From: Cloeon dipterum
Taxonomy: Eukaryota > Arthropoda > Insecta > Ephemeroptera > Baetidae
Length of the DNA stretch: 64,000 nucleotides
Assembly (NCBI RefSeq): GCF_949628265.1
Contig: NC_088787.1
Coordinates: 18,218,501 to 18,282,500, forward strand
Reading direction: 5' to 3'
Part shown: piece by piece, positions 9,879 to 22,261 of the stretch
Position numbering within the stretch: position 1 is the stretch's first letter
How the letters are laid out: each line of letters starts with the position of its first letter
Translations under genes and position numbers: made by a program
The notes under the pieces: model-generated
The model's input: the letters and a program-made list of their open reading frames with translations, nothing else
What the model was told of the DNA's origin: nothing
Database searches by the model: none

Positions 9879-12800
9879 ATGAAAATGAAGTGTCCGACTG
9901 TCTGTCCGTTGGTCTGCTTTCTGTGGCTGACACTGCTGCTGACCGAAACGAACGCAGGTTTGTGCTTTAATTCGTCCTTTCACCTCCTTGCCCCCGTTCC
10001 CCTCGGAGAGGGTTGCTAGGCGGAGAATCGTTTGTGTTCATTCTAGTCAGGAAAATATGAAACGAAAAAAGAAACTGCTCTAATGTGCTTATTGCAGTTA
10101 TGTCTTTCTGGTTTTTCCAAAGAATGTAGAGTTTGAATTTGTGATACGGAGCCCACATGTGCATTATGAGGTTTCAACATCGAATCGTGGGAAAGTTGCA
10201 TTGAATTGCGTATGATGTTTGTCTTCCTTGACAGGGGCATTCAACTTTGTTAACCACATTGCGCGGGGGTGAATGCTGTAAAGTTTCGCAATTTGTGTTA
10301 AAATTTATTGATGTTCTAGCACAAGCACTCGGCTAAAGAAGGTCTAGTCTTATTCTTGTATGTCAATCAAACTTAGATAAATGTTTCTATGCAGAGAAAC
10401 AAAATTCAAGGAAAATGATCATTAAATTATTAGTAGAAAGTGAACTGATTATTTCTTACTCATGATAAAGTTTCAGTAATCTTAATCGCAGCAAAAGGCA
10501 TTATCAATTTGTGGTGTGTGCGGTTGTTTAGAGTTGAACGAGTTTTAATTTCACACCTGGGTGTCATGCTTACAGACTCGACTTTCATTAAGCGGTCGGG
10601 GATAGGCAGACTCTGACGTAAACGGATATTTTTAAGTCCGCTATGTGTGATAAGAATGTCGGAAATTTTGATTAAAACTGAATTTTGCCTTTGTCACTGA
10701 GGCTGCCAAGTTTATCAACATCAAACTATTCCGGATTTGGTCGCTGCCTTGCAGGACTGGGAATCTCCCGGGAAACTTGCAGTGCAGAGGTTTTTTGTGG
10801 TTTTTACCAGTTTCGTGTGGTTTATTGCATTTAATACAAAGAACTCGATATTGATAAGTTTCACCATTAAAACATAACATTAAACGGAAACTGATAATTT
10901 AAAGTTTATATCCAGCTTTAAGGATTTTTAACGATTTGCTCATAAAATTATTAAAAAATAAATTTTACGCTCAAAAGTTAGCAAAAGAGCTAAAAATTCA
11001 AAAATCAATTGCTGGAAAATTTGTTTGCAAAAAACCTGGAGAAACTGGCCGCTAAATCCTGCAAATAAAGGGATCTGCAAAAAATGATTTATCCCCATGC
11101 CCAGCCCTGCTGCATTGTGAATCATATTTCTATTTTTATTGGTCGCACACGCATTATACACATTTCGTCCTCTTATCGAAATTTCCATATTGATAAAATA
11201 TCAGAAAAAGGCTGCCCAAAATTTTGAAGACCTAAATAATCGTTTAATAATTAATATAATTTTTACCCATATCTAGTTAATTTTTAAACGCATAATTCAG
11301 ACAGTTCTTTTTTTATTTGAACAATGATTATTTATTATCTTTTGACTAAGAACTAAACAGTTTAATGCACGAACACATGCAGGCGCAGAACGCCTGCTGC
11401 TGCTGCACACAACATCCCTTGGTGGGCTACTGTATTGTGACAAAAGGCAAAGCTCGCCCTTGTCATAAATCTACATTTTGTTATTATTCTATAAGCACAC
11501 ACATGTGCATGTCGAATTTGCTTATCCTGTTCGTACACAATAATAGTTTCCTTAGAAAAACACATCTGGACATCATACAGAGAGGGACCACGTCTCATGG
11601 TGGTCCTTTTTATATTTCAAGATAAATGAATTTCTTTTAGCTGTCAAAGCTGGTGTCTTTATATCCCTGGTCACCCAAGGAGAATTTATCATGTTGCACA
11701 AGTATTGAGTTCATTTATTATTGGTTTTCCTTCGATTTAATTACCTATTTTATTGCAGTATTTATAGCGAAATTTATACTTGCTAATATAGCATAGGTAT
11801 ATTACAACAGATTGGTTTCATGCCAAATAATTGATTTGATGCGGCTAGTCAAACTGTATGAGCGGTCGCCCTGTTTCGTTAATTGAACTTAAAGGTTTTC
11901 TTTCATATTCTTTTCGATTATTTTACTTGTTTCCATTCGCTGGTTAAGTTGTTTTAATTAAGCTTACAAAGCAGATCACTGCTCTACGCCGCAGAAAGGA
12001 GGTGATCCTTTAACATTATCACTGCACGTTTGAGTAACTCACCCAAAAATATGTCGCTACGTCATATCACCTCAATAATAAGCTTTGTAATTTTTCAGAC
12101 ATACAAATTTTAAGATTTCTAAATTTCTTGAGACAAATTCTGGCTTCTCTGAAAGCCATGAGTTGCGTCAATGAAGTTATCATAAGTAAAAAAGCTTTGT
12201 GCTATAAAAAATTACGTTTCTTTAAAAGTTACAAATTTAAAGGTCACAATAAAAAACTACATTATACGTTACGTTCGACTTGCTTGACAACCAATCCCCC
12301 TTCTCTATTATGTGTTTAATTTTTCGCTTTTGGCTAAAATACTGATGTCCTGAACTTTATTTTAGGGTCAAAGCGCCTGAGCGAATGGGTTTCCCACTAC
12401 GAGCCGCTCACCTATGACTCGGACAGCTTGCACCGATCTCATCAGCGAGCCAAGCGCTCAGTCACCGAAGATGCTGCTGTTCACCTGCATTTTCGAGCCC
12501 ACAGCCGTGCATTTAGTCTACGACTCAAACGAGACTTGGATACATTCTCAGACGGACTTGAGGTCGTCAGCCATGACGGGGAAACCCTGGATGTAGATAC
12601 TTCACACATTTACCATGGACATATATTAGGTAGTAGAAAATAAGTTGTGAATTTGTTTTTAGTTAACATCAAAAGCTAATTTTGTGTTTAAATTTTGTAA
12701 GTATGATTTCTGCTTTGAAGTAATTTTTTAAGAATGGCTAGTAGAATTGGTCTAGCTGCCAATTTTTCTCTTCAAAATTAAGACTTCAATTAAGAAAATT

Positions 12801-15800
12801 GACAGCATCTCTGAGCTACTTTTCATCCTTGACCATCGTTTTAGGTGAGCCAGAAAGCTATGTCTTTGGCTCCATCATAGATGGGGTATTTGAAGGCAAA
12901 ATCCACTCTCCACACAATGGAGGCTACTTTGTTGAAAAGTCGACCAAATACTTTCCAAACCAAACATTCCACTCGGTGATCTACCACGAAAATGACGTCA
13001 GTGATCCCCATGCCTCCAAAAGAGATGGTAAGTTAGCATCTCTCTCTGATAAACGAAGCAAGCTTAGTTATGATAAATAGGCTATTTGGGTGGCTGTGGA
13101 CACACTGATGAAATCAGCCAGTGGATGGAGCGGGTGCAGAATTCTGCTGTTGACGAAGAGGATTTGCCTCCATTTGTCCCCAATCCTAAAAAAGAAGACT
13201 CAAAGCCTGGGAAACAGGCCTCCAAGTCTGGAAAGGTACTAAAATTTATCTGAATAAATGGTCTTGAGTTAAATTAAATAAAAATTTCAAATCCAGGTGC
13301 ATATGCGAGACGAAGATCCTCGCAGGAAGTACACAAGGGAAGCCAACGAGGGGAGTCACCGCGCTAAGAGGGCTGCCCGTCTTCGAGAAGAAAATCGAAA
13401 CACTTGTTCTCTTTTCATACAGACTGATCCTCTCATTTGGAAGCACATTGCTATGCAAGTAAGTTCTCTTGATATTTTGTACGTACTTTTATATCTAACC
13501 TTTCTCTATATTTTGCCGTAGCAAATGAGTCAAGATCCTGATAAGATCCGTGAGGAGATTCTTTCTCTTATCGCTCAACATGTGCATGCTGTCAACTTCA
13601 TTTATCGCGATACAAAGTTTGATGGAAGGATTGAACATAGAAATATTAAATTTGAGGTGCAACGGATCAAGGTAATTTGCGTCCTGCATCCCTGTTGCCG
13701 TAAGGTAATAGCTGTATTTGTTAAGATTGACAACGACTCGTCATGCCAACATGGCTCCCATTTGAACTCATTCTGCATGGAAAACATTGATGTCAGCAAT
13801 TTCTTGAACCTGCATTCGCTTGGTAACCATGAAGACTTCTGCTTGGCTTATGTCTTCACCTACAGAGACTTCACTGGCGGAACCTTAGGCTTGGCTTGGG
13901 TTGCTTCAGCATCAGGTTTGTTTCATTGGTTTTAATCAACATTTATTTAAACTGATGCATCTACGCTTGCATAGTTTGAGCCATAGCTTACCTTTTTTCA
14001 ATTAAAAATTTCCAATTCAGTAGAAAATGTTAGAAGATTGCATACATCGATTATTTTAATGCTTCCAAATTAGTAAAATATGCCCTGAACTTGAAAAGCA
14101 TTTAAACTAATAAGAGGCAAAATTAAATTTACGTGAAAACTACTAAACTGGTCATATTACTTTGCAGGAGCATCTGGAGGAATTTGCGAAAAGTACAAGA
14201 CCTATACTGAGACTGTGGCAGGAATTTACCAGTCAACAAAGAGAAGTTTGAACACTGGCATCATCACTTTTGTCAACTACAACAGCAGAGTTCCACCTAA
14301 AGTGTCGCAGTTAACGCTTGCCCACGAGATTGGCCATAATTTCGGCTCACCTGTAATTTAATCTCATTTTATATATTTGATATTAGCTCTAATCCTTTTC
14401 TTAACAGCATGACTATCCGTCTGAATGTCGGCCTGGAGGTGACAAAGGTAACTTCATAATGTTTGCGTCGGCGACGAGTGGAGACCGGCCAAACAATAGC
14501 AAGTTTTCGCCGTGCAGCGTCGGCAATATTAGCAACGTGTTAGACGCGATTGGCGATAGCAAGAAACGCAACTGCTTCTCCAGTAAGTTATGCGAGTTGC
14601 AAGTTAAGTGGAGCTGAAATTAAACTTGAACTGTTTGCAGCGTCTGCTGGTGCTTTCTGCGGCAACAAAATCGTTGAGGCAGACGAAGAGTGCGATTGTG
14701 GCTTTAATGATGACGAGTGCAAGGACAAGTGCTGCTACCCTAGGGTTGTTTCTGACGAGGACAAGATGAAAAATAACTCTGCGCTTGGCTGCCGTAGGAG
14801 AACTAGAACTCAGTGCTCGCCTAGTCAAGGCAAGTTTTTAGGGAAATTTAAAAACATTTTGGGGGCTTTATGGGCCAGACGGCGCCGATTCGGACACCAA
14901 CTGATGCCCCTCGATGGGGCGCGTCCGCCTGGTTCCGGTTTTCTAAAATCGGACCATTTTTCGAATTTTACCAACAAAAAATCTTGCTAATTTACAGTTA
15001 AAATTTAAAAACAAAATTTACTGAAACAGATTTTTCCGGCTATGCCGCCTAGCCATCTGAGCTAGGCATTAGATGGAGAAAGTTGTGTGAAAAACTTTCA
15101 AAATCTGAATCAGTTAAAAATAAAATATAAAATACAGTTGAAATTTTCGGTTTGTGCAACAAGTTATGGCGATTGAGGAAAAATTCGACACCCCACACGT
15201 TTAAATGACTTGAAATTTATCTGGGTACATTTTTAGACCATATACAAGCCGATCCAATCAAAATCCTAGGTTTAGATAGATTTTGAAGTTTGAATGAAGT
15301 GATTTTTTTACTTTCTTCATGAAGATATGATGGGAAATAAAAAAATCGCCATTTTTTTCTAAACGGATGAAATTTAAAACCCACTCAATCGCATGCGTAG
15401 GTCCAACGCCAGTCTGAAAACAGATTTTTCTCGCCAATAAATAATGAAAATTATTTTTTTCGGCTTTGCGGCGCGTAATGCCTACAAAAATGGTTTTCTC
15501 TTTGTCAAAATTCGGCCGCTCGTCTGATCGTCAATCACGCCCCATCATCAGACAGATCTTTTATTTGACTTTTACCTGGGATACTCAAACGACCTTTCAG
15601 GGTACCCCGTGACCTGAGATCCTATCCCAGGCCGGTTTTAAATGAACGTTTGGCCACACTTGGTGTCGATTTTTCCTTGCCTTTCCCCAACCTTCCTAAG
15701 GTCGTGCGACATTAGATCCAGCCCCGGACTCTTTTGCGGTTTTGCTGGCGCTGACGCATTTGAGCTTCTTTGGACGCATTTCACCTGTTTGGAATAGCTT

Positions 15801-18690
15801 AATGCTAATCTGATGAAATAAATTTTGATGCTCTACAGGGCCATGCTGCGACGGAAGCAAGTGCACTTTTGTGCATGCCAGGGAGAACTTGATGTGCCGA
15901 GCTGCCAGCGACTGTTCATTCAACTCGACATGCGACGGCCGATCGCCTGAGTGTCCAAATCCAAGAGCCAAGGATGACAAGACGCGGTGCAACGAGGGCA
16001 CGCAGCTGTGTATTAAAGGCGAGTGCACCGGCTCCATCTGCCTCGAGTGGAACATGCAAGAGTGCTTCCTCACGTCCGGCCAGTCGTCTGTGGTGGACAA
16101 AAGGCGGTTGTGCGAGCTCGCCTGTAAGAACGGCACGGAGGAGTCGTGCAGGTCAACCAGCGAGTTCGCCTCTTACGTTGGCCTGCCTAAGGGTGGCATC
16201 AGTCTGAGGCCTGGTTCGCCTTGCGACAACTATCAGGGCTACTGCGATGTGTTCCTCAAGTGCAGAGCTGTGGACGCTGAAGGGCCCTTGGCTCGGCTCA
16301 AGAATATGCTGTTCAACAGGGTGAGTACAAGCTTGATAAATTCTGCATTTTGTCTTCTTTGTCAATATGGTTTTAAAATTCCCTATTTTTTGAAATAAAA
16401 AAATCTTTCCCAACGTTTCTACGGCGAATGGCTGAACCGATTTTGGTTATCATCACGTGAAAAAAGCAAACTAATTAAAGAATGCAAAATAGCTAGATTG
16501 AGTCTGAAATCGCAGCGGAAATGCCTTAAAACCGCTTAAAACAATTTTTTTGAAAGAAAATCTGTGGTTGCGCCATCTGTTGGCGGCTTTAAACACTAAG
16601 GGTTTGTGCAACTGGTCAATTTACCCGCAAAGGAACATCTAATGAAGAAGCCTGAGATCGACCGAAATTGATATGAAACCAATGCTTGGTCCGTTTTTTT
16701 ATTAGTCTGTCTTACTTTCATTTATTTTTCAATATTCTGGCTGAACAATCTTGGAAAAATCACATTCCATCTAGAGATTTCATTTTCTTATTTAATATTT
16801 ATTAGACTAAATATTATAATACTTTTCCGCAAACAATCCATAATTCTAGAATTGAAACAAAAATCAAAACACTTAACATGAGATGAGGTATTCTAAAATG
16901 CTCTCTAGAAGTTTTAGGCAAATTTAACTCTCCTAATTGCGACAATATTGAAAAAAATCCCCTTCACCATTCCTTGTCAAATTGATCAAAATTATGATAA
17001 ATTAGCCTGTATTCAAATTTTTCTTGGATTTTGGCAAAATGAAGGTTTTGTTAAATAATCATTGACATAAAATTAATTACCTTTATCTATTTAATGCCAT
17101 TAGTTGAGTGAAAATGACATAAGGTCAAAAGATTTGCAAGCAAATAGGAGAATCTATTTTTAATATTAACTATTTTAAAAATGAATCCGCTGTAGTTCTT
17201 GCGTTTATGAAAGAAAATCGTTAATTCCATGATGGCTCGTCTAATTAATGACAACTTTCGGTTCCTCTATTTTACATGCTTCTCTTTTGTTTCATCCCCG
17301 GCCATTTTTAATTAGCAGCTTTAAAAGGTTGAATTGTATTTCACTTACTGACATCATTCCCTCCAAAGGATATACATCATTGCATCAGTATTTTCTCTAA
17401 TTAACAGGCTCTGTTAGAATTTAAATCGTTGTGATAGCATTGCCATCAAGAAAATGTTTTAAGTTTTTCCGTCTTGTAATACCCGTTGCGTTGAAATATG
17501 TAGTGAACATTTTTTTAAATACAGAGAGATGCTTAAAAGGAAGCTTAGTTGAAGGTTGATTTCAAAAAAAAAAAAAAAAAAAAAAATAGAAAATGATTTG
17601 ATATTTGCTATCAACACGACACTATTGAAAATTGTATTGAGTGTAAAAGCTGGAAGAAATAAGACAATTTTTTAAGTGTTTAAAATTGATGAAACGGTAT
17701 ACTTTAGCAACAACTCTTTTAAGTACGTTAGCTGGCTTCTTATGTACGCCTGAAAATGAAACATCCCATTTTTCTTGGAATTTTGCTATATTTATAAAAT
17801 GATTTATGCTGTTCTAGTTTTTGTTGATAAGGACACTCTTTTTTCATTTCCTTTCACATAAGAGTGGAACAGATGCCTTTTTTATTCTTTTTAAAAGCAA
17901 TAATTGTTTAATAAGGGTGGTTATATTTGGTGATTATTCCCTATACTGTCTTTTTGTTAATTTCCCGCTTTTTCCAGACCCAAAACCAATACAAACAAAC
18001 TAGTGAATTCACTGTGATAGGAATGACTCTGGATTCCCTGAATCTTTTTTCGGAAGCAACTATTCCCGGAAATTCCAACAATTATAAACTTAATTTTAAC
18101 CACGCTTATAATTTTCAACATTGCCGAAATGCAGCAGAATATCATACCGCGCAGGGGTCTAGCTTCAATGTAAAAGTTAATTCATTGCGGCTCCCATATA
18201 AGAAATATTGTCCCAAAAACAAATAGGAAATAATAAATTTCCTTGTTTGCTTTTTCCGCAGGAGACTCTGCAGTCCGTGGCTCAGTGGGTGACCGAGTAC
18301 TGGTGGGCCGTCCTGCTGATGGGCATCGCGTTCGTCGTCGTGATGGGCTGCTTCATCAAGTGCTGCGCTGTGCACACGCCATCGTCCAACCCGAAGAAGC
18401 AACCGGCCCGGCGGCTCAGCGAGACCTTGCGGCACCCGATGCACACGCTGCGTCGCATGCGGGGTCCCGGCGGCGCCTCGCGGGCTCCTCCCCGCGGTAG
18501 CGGCAGTGGCCAGCGGGGCCCGGCCCGCGGTTACGGCGAGGGCCGAGGCCAGTACTACGTGCCCAAGGGCTCAGCCGGTACCCGTTCGTCGGGCAGCCAC
18601 GAGCCGTACGCTGGCGCCTACGGTGGCCGATCGTCTTCAAATAGCCAAATGGGAAGAAACTCGTTCGAGATGCACAACCACAAAGTGTGA
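9879..18690 (+). CDS. kuz: ADAM10/Kuzbanian transmembrane metalloprotease
   Basis: Membrane sheddase that cleaves Notch, Delta and other surface proteins. Coding exons: 9879-9957, 12366-12629, 12845-13027, 13081-13235, 13297-13458, 13522-13671, 13726-13915, 14168-14352, 14408-14582, 14641-14829, 15839-16320 and 18262-18690, all in phase, 880 residues. Features in order: signal peptide (1 to about 26), prodomain with cysteine switch GGCGH near 180, furin site RAKR (249-252), mature N-terminus resembling ADAM10 ([10 protein letters not shown]), zinc site [11 protein letters not shown] (447-457), disintegrin/Cys-rich region ([25 protein letters not shown]), a transmembrane helix (about 752-772) and a short basic, Gly/Arg-rich tail ending MHNHKV. 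Introns are mostly short but introns 1 and 11 are about 2 kb. Intron 10 starts with GC (AAG|GCAAGT). The 54-base intron 13672-13725 is stop-free and a multiple of three. The insect paralogue Kul is the alternative name. Confidence 0.95.
14950..15800. mobile_element. Repeat-like block in kuz intron 10 (unclassified)
   Basis: This part of the intron differs from its AT-rich neighbours: CpG-containing segments, a short stem (GCCTAGC/GCTAGGC near 15048-15066) and phrases of the kind common in dispersed insect repeats (CGGCTTTGCGGCGCG near 15460). There is no open frame, no terminal repeat I could pair and no second copy in the window, so it may be an old nonautonomous insertion. Class and borders are guesses. 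Confidence 0.25.
16405..16735. mobile_element. Repeat-like block in kuz intron 11 (unclassified)
   Basis: The segment beginning near TACGGCGAATGGCTGAACCG has the look of dispersed insect repeats and includes GCGCCATCTGTTGG near 16573. No coding frame or terminal repeats were found, and no second copy in this window. A genome-wide copy count is needed to decide whether it is repetitive. Confidence 0.25.
17564..17586 (+). repeat. Poly(A) run of 23 bases
   Basis: Homopolymer in kuz intron 11. It could be the tail of an old retroposed fragment, but the sequence to its left is not recognisable, so simple slippage is equally likely. Confidence 0.85.
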
Positions 18691-20120
18691 GATGAATGGA
18701 CCACTGATCTCGATGGATTTTTTTTAAGAAAATGTAACAAACTTGAACCGTACACCCCCGAAACCAAAAATCAAGGAGTATTTCCATAATATAATTATTT
18801 TAATAATGACGAGATACTCACTCATTAGTACCTAATACGCATCACTACGTCTTTTCTTGCAAGATGGAGCTGATGATGGTCTGATTTGGTTTGAGAGGAA
18901 TTCAACGGCATTTAGCATTCTCATCTTGGAGGTCATTCTAAACAAATTTTTGCTGCAAACCTATTTTTCGAGGAAGAACAAATATGCATTTTCAAAGTGA
19001 CAATAATGTGCAAAATTTCCCGCCTAAATGGAATCGTCGGTATTCATTTTCTTAAATCGCAACAGACTTCGTCAGCTCCAAGAATCAGCAACAGTCTCTT
19101 GTTAAATATTCAGAACTGGCTGTTTTTCAAGTTTGAGTTTTTGTTACGTGATTCCAAGTGAAATTGTGGAGTGAATGTGACCCGTTTATTATGTCGGGGT
19201 TGAAAACCTCAACTAAGGTGCAAATATTTTCACTCGAATTGGCCAATGGACAAACTTCTTAGCGTTGGCACTGATCAATCGCATCTCTCATTGGTTGGGA
19301 CCAATGCTTCCCATGACCGCCGACCCAACTGCAGTCGTCGCTCAAGTGATCGTCGCATTAACTATTATTAGTGTACATTGATTATTGCATTTTACCACTA
19401 AACTTACTCTTGCAAAAAATCATTTCGGGTCTGAACATGATGGAACTTGATATTGGAAATAGATTTACTCTTAAGTGTTGTGTACATTCACAAATATTTG
19501 GTGCCAAAACGTACTGAATATATCTTATTTTACACTTAGTTTGTGTAAGTTTCACTCAAGAGCGACAATATCTTGTTAGAATATTAATATAAATTGATAT
19601 TAATTATTGATTTATTAGTCTCTTGTTCAGGCCCTTTCAAAGAGTTGTCCGCACATCGCTGTTCTTTTTGACTGATGCTGCGCTACGTGTACGAAAATGT
19701 TCAATTGCAAAACCAATCCACGGGGATAGATGGCGAGAAGTGTAAATTTATACGAATTCGGGCGAGTAATCATATATTATTATCATGGATGTATGTGTGT
19801 TGATTCCAAAATAAAAACTTTTCCATGTCGCAAAATATGACGTTGCGTTTATTTCCACTGATGAGTGTTGGCACTCATCATGATAACTGATGCATGAAAA
19901 CCCGATTGAACTCTGCAAACCAGTCAGCTGGAAAAATACCAATCAATTTTTGCGCCCCCAATAAAAATTGCTCGGCGGTTAGCAAGCGCGGATTTGGAAT
20001 AAAATCAAGCACGTCTGCAGAGATGTGTGTGAATTTGAATCGTGGAAACAGCGAGTTCGCTACGAAGGGTTGGTTTTCCGCATTTTTGGTCGACGCGCAT
20101 GTCAACCTTGGAAACGGTTG
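18691..20120. other. kuz 3' UTR and upstream flank of sNPF
   Basis: No coding exon was recognised. The left part is the kuz 3' UTR; a plausible AATAAA lies near 19809. The right part is the sNPF promoter flank. A minus-strand frame at 19878-20105 overlaps the sNPF promoter and is not accepted as a gene. Confidence 0.45.
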
Positions 20121-20198
20121 TATAAAAGGCGGCTAGGGAAGAGCTCACCCCTTCACTGATAAACGCCGTCTCAACCTGGTGGTCCACATCGCCTGCAG
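20121..20198 (+). promoter_or_regulatory. sNPF promoter and noncoding first exon
   Basis: A TATA box (TATAAAAGG from 20121) sits about 30 bases before CTTCACTG, the probable initiation site near 20152-20156. The exon ends at 20198 (CCTGCAG) with a strong GTGAGT donor. The next acceptor on this strand that leads into coding sequence is TTAATTTCAG at 22253, eight bases before the sNPF ATG, so intron 1 is about 2.05 kb and this exon is untranslated. Confidence 0.6.
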
Positions 20199-22261
20199 GT
20201 GAGTCTTTGCATTTTTTTCTTAACGTGATTATCGTTCAAATTTGTGGTCCACTGTCCACTTGAGGATGAAAGCCAGTTAATTAAAACACATTTCTGATTT
20301 TTCCACGCGAATTTGTAAGCGTACACATTTCCATTTACGGATTGTGCAAAATTATCTCAATTAAGCACGCAGACTTAGCAGCGTGTATACGTGACCGTCC
20401 TAAATTTAAGGCTAAAAGTTCCAAGAAGCGTCTTAATATCTCCTCAAATTTGTCGACTACTTGAGATTATTAAAAAAGAGTGGCGCCCGATCTCCGCGCG
20501 CGGAGTGGCCAGGGGTGCACGAGGGCCAAGATAAGTGGAACTTAATTAATACGGTAATTAACGGCGAGATAAGCAGCGCGGGGATTTACTACGTTCATTA
20601 TTAATTCACTTCCCACGCGTGTAATCGGTCGGCCAGCCGCCTTTGTGCACGACAGACGCACAATCAAAGAAGCAAATAATCCGAGCAAACACGCTCGCTT
20701 GATTTTGATTTGCACACAAGCGCGTGCTTAATTAAATTGTTAAGCGACGGGGACAAATCGAGCGAAGAGGGATTTGCCTGGTCGGAATGGGAAATAAGTG
20801 CTCAAGGGGTGGACGCCGCTGATGGGCTGTGCACCGGTGCAAAAGCGTATTTATTTGTTCAGCACCGGCACTAATGGCAATTTGATACTCGCTGCCGTGC
20901 GCCGCATATACTCACCAGGGGAGTTTCTCGAAATGTGCACGCGGATAAATAAATTGGAGCAAATGATAAATTTAATATAATATACCTATGATGTCCCCGC
21001 TATTAGCATTGTGTATAATACAACGCGTGCAGTAAATTGAAGCAGCATATAAATTGATGATTACCGTGTGTTCATATTTCGCACTGCGAATGATCCAGTT
21101 TTTTTATGAATCCTTTTTTTAAGACTCAGTCCACAGTAAACTAGGCAAATATCAAATAAACTAAATCAATATGCAATCCCCAGGAATTAAGTTAAAATTA
21201 TAGATGTTTATTCTCATTTATAAACAAATACATCAATAAGACAAGTCAGAAGTCAATATAAGTCAATATAATATAAAGAAACATTTCAACAATGTCTCAA
21301 ATTAAAAAAAAAACTTTTTCGCAAGCAGGAAATTTTTAAAGAATATCAATATCAGCTAAAATGTCGTGGGTTTTAATTACACGTTTATTTAGCTCTGCTT
21401 GTTTACATTTTGAAGTTTCTAACCACAAGGGTTTATTTTTACTGCGGGGATTGTAATTAAATTTCATTTCCAGCTATAAGAGGAAAAAATAATGCAACGG
21501 GGACAGCTGTGCCGCGATGCTTTGCTAAACAGCAGCAGCACCGTTTGTGCCGAGTGCGTGTTCTCATAATTGAAAACAATTGCTCAATTCATTAGAGAGA
21601 AGAAGCTGAGAGCAGCTAAAGCATACGCTATTATTTAATAAAATATTAAAACTCCTACTATAGTGTTCATACACGATTTGAAATGAAAAGGTGCAGACAC
21701 AATTAAAAATGAGCATTAACACATTTCATTTTTCAGCTTGCAATTATTTGTGATTGCAACTCTATATAACCACAAAATCCAAATCTATTTTAATTTTTCG
21801 TCTTTAAATTTAACAAATTTTATGCATCCAAGACATAAGTTTTGTTTTTAAAAAGCATATAACAGTGTGCAGGTTGCCTATCAGCTCAACATTTTAAAAT
21901 TCATCGACCACTGCCAAGAGATTTAATCACAATTAAAAAATTCTGAGCATCTCATTGTAATTAATTAACACTCGTGGTATTTAGGTAATGTCCGCAGTTT
22001 TGCGTAAAAAATAATTTTTATTATTACGTTAGAATTCCCTTAATGAGTTGCGCAGTTAAAATTCCTCGAAGATGCCTCTGCAGCTGTGTCACTTGTATAA
22101 TATAATAATTATGTCCTCTGCCGAGATAAATTTAACTCTGCGCATTGCTTTCCTTATTTTAGAACTTTCCGATTTAATGATATTGCGCAAATCCGATGAA
22201 TTTTATTTCAGATTACCCGGAGATTAATCCAACCTTTTGTTAATTAATTTCAGGTCAAATT

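Noticed and set aside
19878-20105. 75-codon minus-strand frame with a protein-like composition
   Set aside because: It sits over the sNPF promoter flank, has no splice or family support, and ends just short of the TATA box.
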